A DNA stretch of 5,932 bases from Thermocaproicibacter sp036741535 (lineage in GTDB: Bacteria > Bacillota > Clostridia > Oscillospirales > Acutalibacteraceae), in contig DAINSB010000136.1 in the NCBI GenBank assembly GCA_036741535.1, forward strand, positions 1 to 5,932. Reading direction: 5' to 3'. Below, one piece after another: positions 4,880 to 5,932 of the stretch (the first letter of the stretch is position 1; each line of letters opens with the position of its first letter). The translations under genes were made by a program, and so were the position numbers. The notes below the pieces were generated by a model. That model was given only the letters and a program-made list of their open reading frames with translations. It was not told where the DNA came from and made no database searches.

Positions 4880-5874
4880 GCATCGATCTCGGCACAGCGA
4901 ACACGCTTGTCTTCATGAAAGGCAAGGGGATCGTGATGCGCGAGCCGTCCGTTGTGGCGGTCGATGTCCGGACCGACACCGTGCTGGCTGTCGGCACGCA
5001 TGCCAAGGAGATGATCGGCCGCACGCCCGGCTCCATCGTCGCGGTGCGCCCCATGAAGGACGGCGTCATCGCGGATTTCGACATCACGGCCACCATGCTC
5101 AAGCACTTTATCCGCCAGGCGGTAAAATCCACGTCTTTTTCAAAGCCCCACATCATCATCTGCATCCCGTCGGGCGTCACGGAAGTGGAGCGCCGCGCCG
5201 TCGAGGACGCCGCCCGCCAGGCGGGGGCCAGCAACGTGGAGCTGATCGAGGAGCCGATGGCCGCGGCGATCGGCGCGGGGCTGCCCGTTTCGGAGCCGAC
5301 CGGCAACATGGTCGTCGACATCGGCGGCGGAACGTCGGAGGTCGCCGTTATCTCTCTCGGCGACATCGTGACCTCCTGCTCGGTGCGCTGCGCGGGGGAC
5401 AAGTTCGACGAGGCCATCATCTCCTACGTCAAGAAAAAGTACAATCTCCTCATCGGCGAACGCACCGCGGAGGACATCAAGATCAAGATCGGCTCCGCCT
5501 ACCCGACGGAAGACAACGAGGGCTCCTCCGTCGAGATCAAGGGGCGCAACCTGGTCGACGGCCTGCCGAAGAATGTCACCATCAGCGCCGCGGAGGTACG
5601 CGAGGCGCTGGGCGATTCGCTGGCCCTTATTATCGACGCCATCAAGAGCACGCTCGAGAAGACCCCGCCGGAGCTTTCGGCCGACATCATCGACCACGGC
5701 ATCATGCTGACGGGCGGCGGCGCGCTTCTGCGCGGGCTGGACAAGCTGGTCGAGCAGGAGACCGGCATGCCGGTGCACGTGGCGGAGGACCCCCTCGACT
5801 GCGTGGTCAACGGCACGGGCAAACAGCTGGAGGTCAACATGCCGGCCTCCTACTACAAAGCGGCAAAGAAATAG
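4861..5874 (+). CDS. mreB: rod shape-determining protein MreB
   Basis: MreB is a bacterial actin that polymerises on the inner face of the membrane and organises the elongation machinery for lateral wall synthesis. The 337-residue length is typical. The actin-ATPase motifs are present: phosphate-1 DLGTANT (9-15), the segment LIEEPMAAAIGAG (128-140) with the catalytic glutamate region, phosphate-2 VVDIGGGTSE (151-160) and adenosine LTGGGALLRG (283-292). The start is the ATG at 4861, giving the standard MFSKDIGIDLGT opening, with AGGGGA (4845-4850) 10 bases upstream. The frame stays open back to 4486 inside maf, but that extension has no homology or start signal. The ending DPLDCVVNGTGK (310-321) resembles MreB, though Mbl or MreBH paralogues cannot be excluded without alignment. 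Nothing appears damaged. Confidence 0.95.
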   Translation: MFSKDIGIDLGTANTLVFMKGKGIVMREPSVVAVDVRTDTVLAVGTHAKEMIGRTPGSIVAVRPMKDGVIADFDITATMLKHFIRQAVKSTSFSKPHIIICIPSGVTEVERRAVEDAARQAGASNVELIEEPMAAAIGAGLPVSEPTGNMVVDIGGGTSEVAVISLGDIVTSCSVRCAGDKFDEAIISYVKKKYNLLIGERTAEDIKIKIGSAYPTEDNEGSSVEIKGRNLVDGLPKNVTISAAEVREALGDSLALIIDAIKSTLEKTPPELSADIIDHGIMLTGGGALLRGLDKLVEQETGMPVHVAEDPLDCVVNGTGKQLEVNMPASYYKAAKK

Positions 5875-5932
5875 GCAGGCTGAGCCTGCACGCAAGCCCC
5901 GCCGTAAAATTTGCATAGAGCGATAACAAGGG
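5875..5932 (+). promoter_or_regulatory. mreB downstream leader with hairpin
   Basis: GCAGGC-TGA-GCCTGC (5875-5889) is an exact 6-bp hairpin directly after the mreB stop. No T run follows, so it is not a standard terminator; it may limit read-through or protect the mRNA end. The window ends in AAGGG, a plausible ribosome binding site for a next gene. In Clostridia mreC often follows mreB, but no coding sequence is visible here. Confidence 0.45.

Noticed and set aside
5875..5889. Intrinsic terminator after mreB
   Set aside because: The hairpin is exact, but ACGCAAGCCCC follows rather than a T run, so it does not meet the terminator pattern.

Overview
The window looks like chromosomal core DNA from a GC-rich member of the Clostridia, most likely a Ruminococcaceae/Oscillospiraceae relative. 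The basis is gene order and protein style: a zapA gene with the YCDE-type Firmicutes sequence, then a U32 protein of the RlhA type, dut, a DUF4321 membrane protein, maf and mreB, all on the + strand, with GGAGG-like ribosome binding sites and sigma-A promoters set in AT-rich patches. The lineage is inferred from memory of related proteins, not from a search.

Layout. Positions 1-41 hold the first 13 codons of an unidentified gene on the minus strand, with its own promoter at 123-151. Positions 42-569 have no convincing protein gene. This stretch contains that divergent promoter, a GC-rich block (about 304-495) with several exact inverted repeats, including a shape that resembles a T-box antiterminator competing with a terminator, and an AT-rich zapA promoter that lies inside an exact inverted repeat. 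zapA (570-1076) overlaps the U32 gene (1066-3255) by 11 bases. dut (3296-3742) follows 40 bases later. A 116-base gap with three palindromic elements precedes DUF4321 (3859-4125), and maf (4136-4726) starts 10 bases after it. A clear promoter at 4735-4764 then drives mreB (4861-5874). The window ends 58 bases after mreB, in what is probably the leader of the next gene (mreC would be expected).

How the genes work together. ZapA (Z-ring bundling) and MreB (cell-elongation scaffold) serve cell division and shape. Dut and Maf remove non-canonical or surplus nucleoside triphosphates. The U32 protein is probably an iron-sulfur RNA hydroxylase acting on ribosomal RNA. DUF4321 is a small membrane protein of unknown role that I recall occurring beside maf and mreB in Clostridia. 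The cluster is therefore a housekeeping block for growth and division.

I found no mobile element, CRISPR array, tRNA or rRNA, and no obvious new defence system. The least ordinary features are an 18-bp repeat inserted in frame at two separate places in the U32 gene, the structured and possibly T-box-like leader region before zapA, and a cysteine-rich N-terminus on ZapA.
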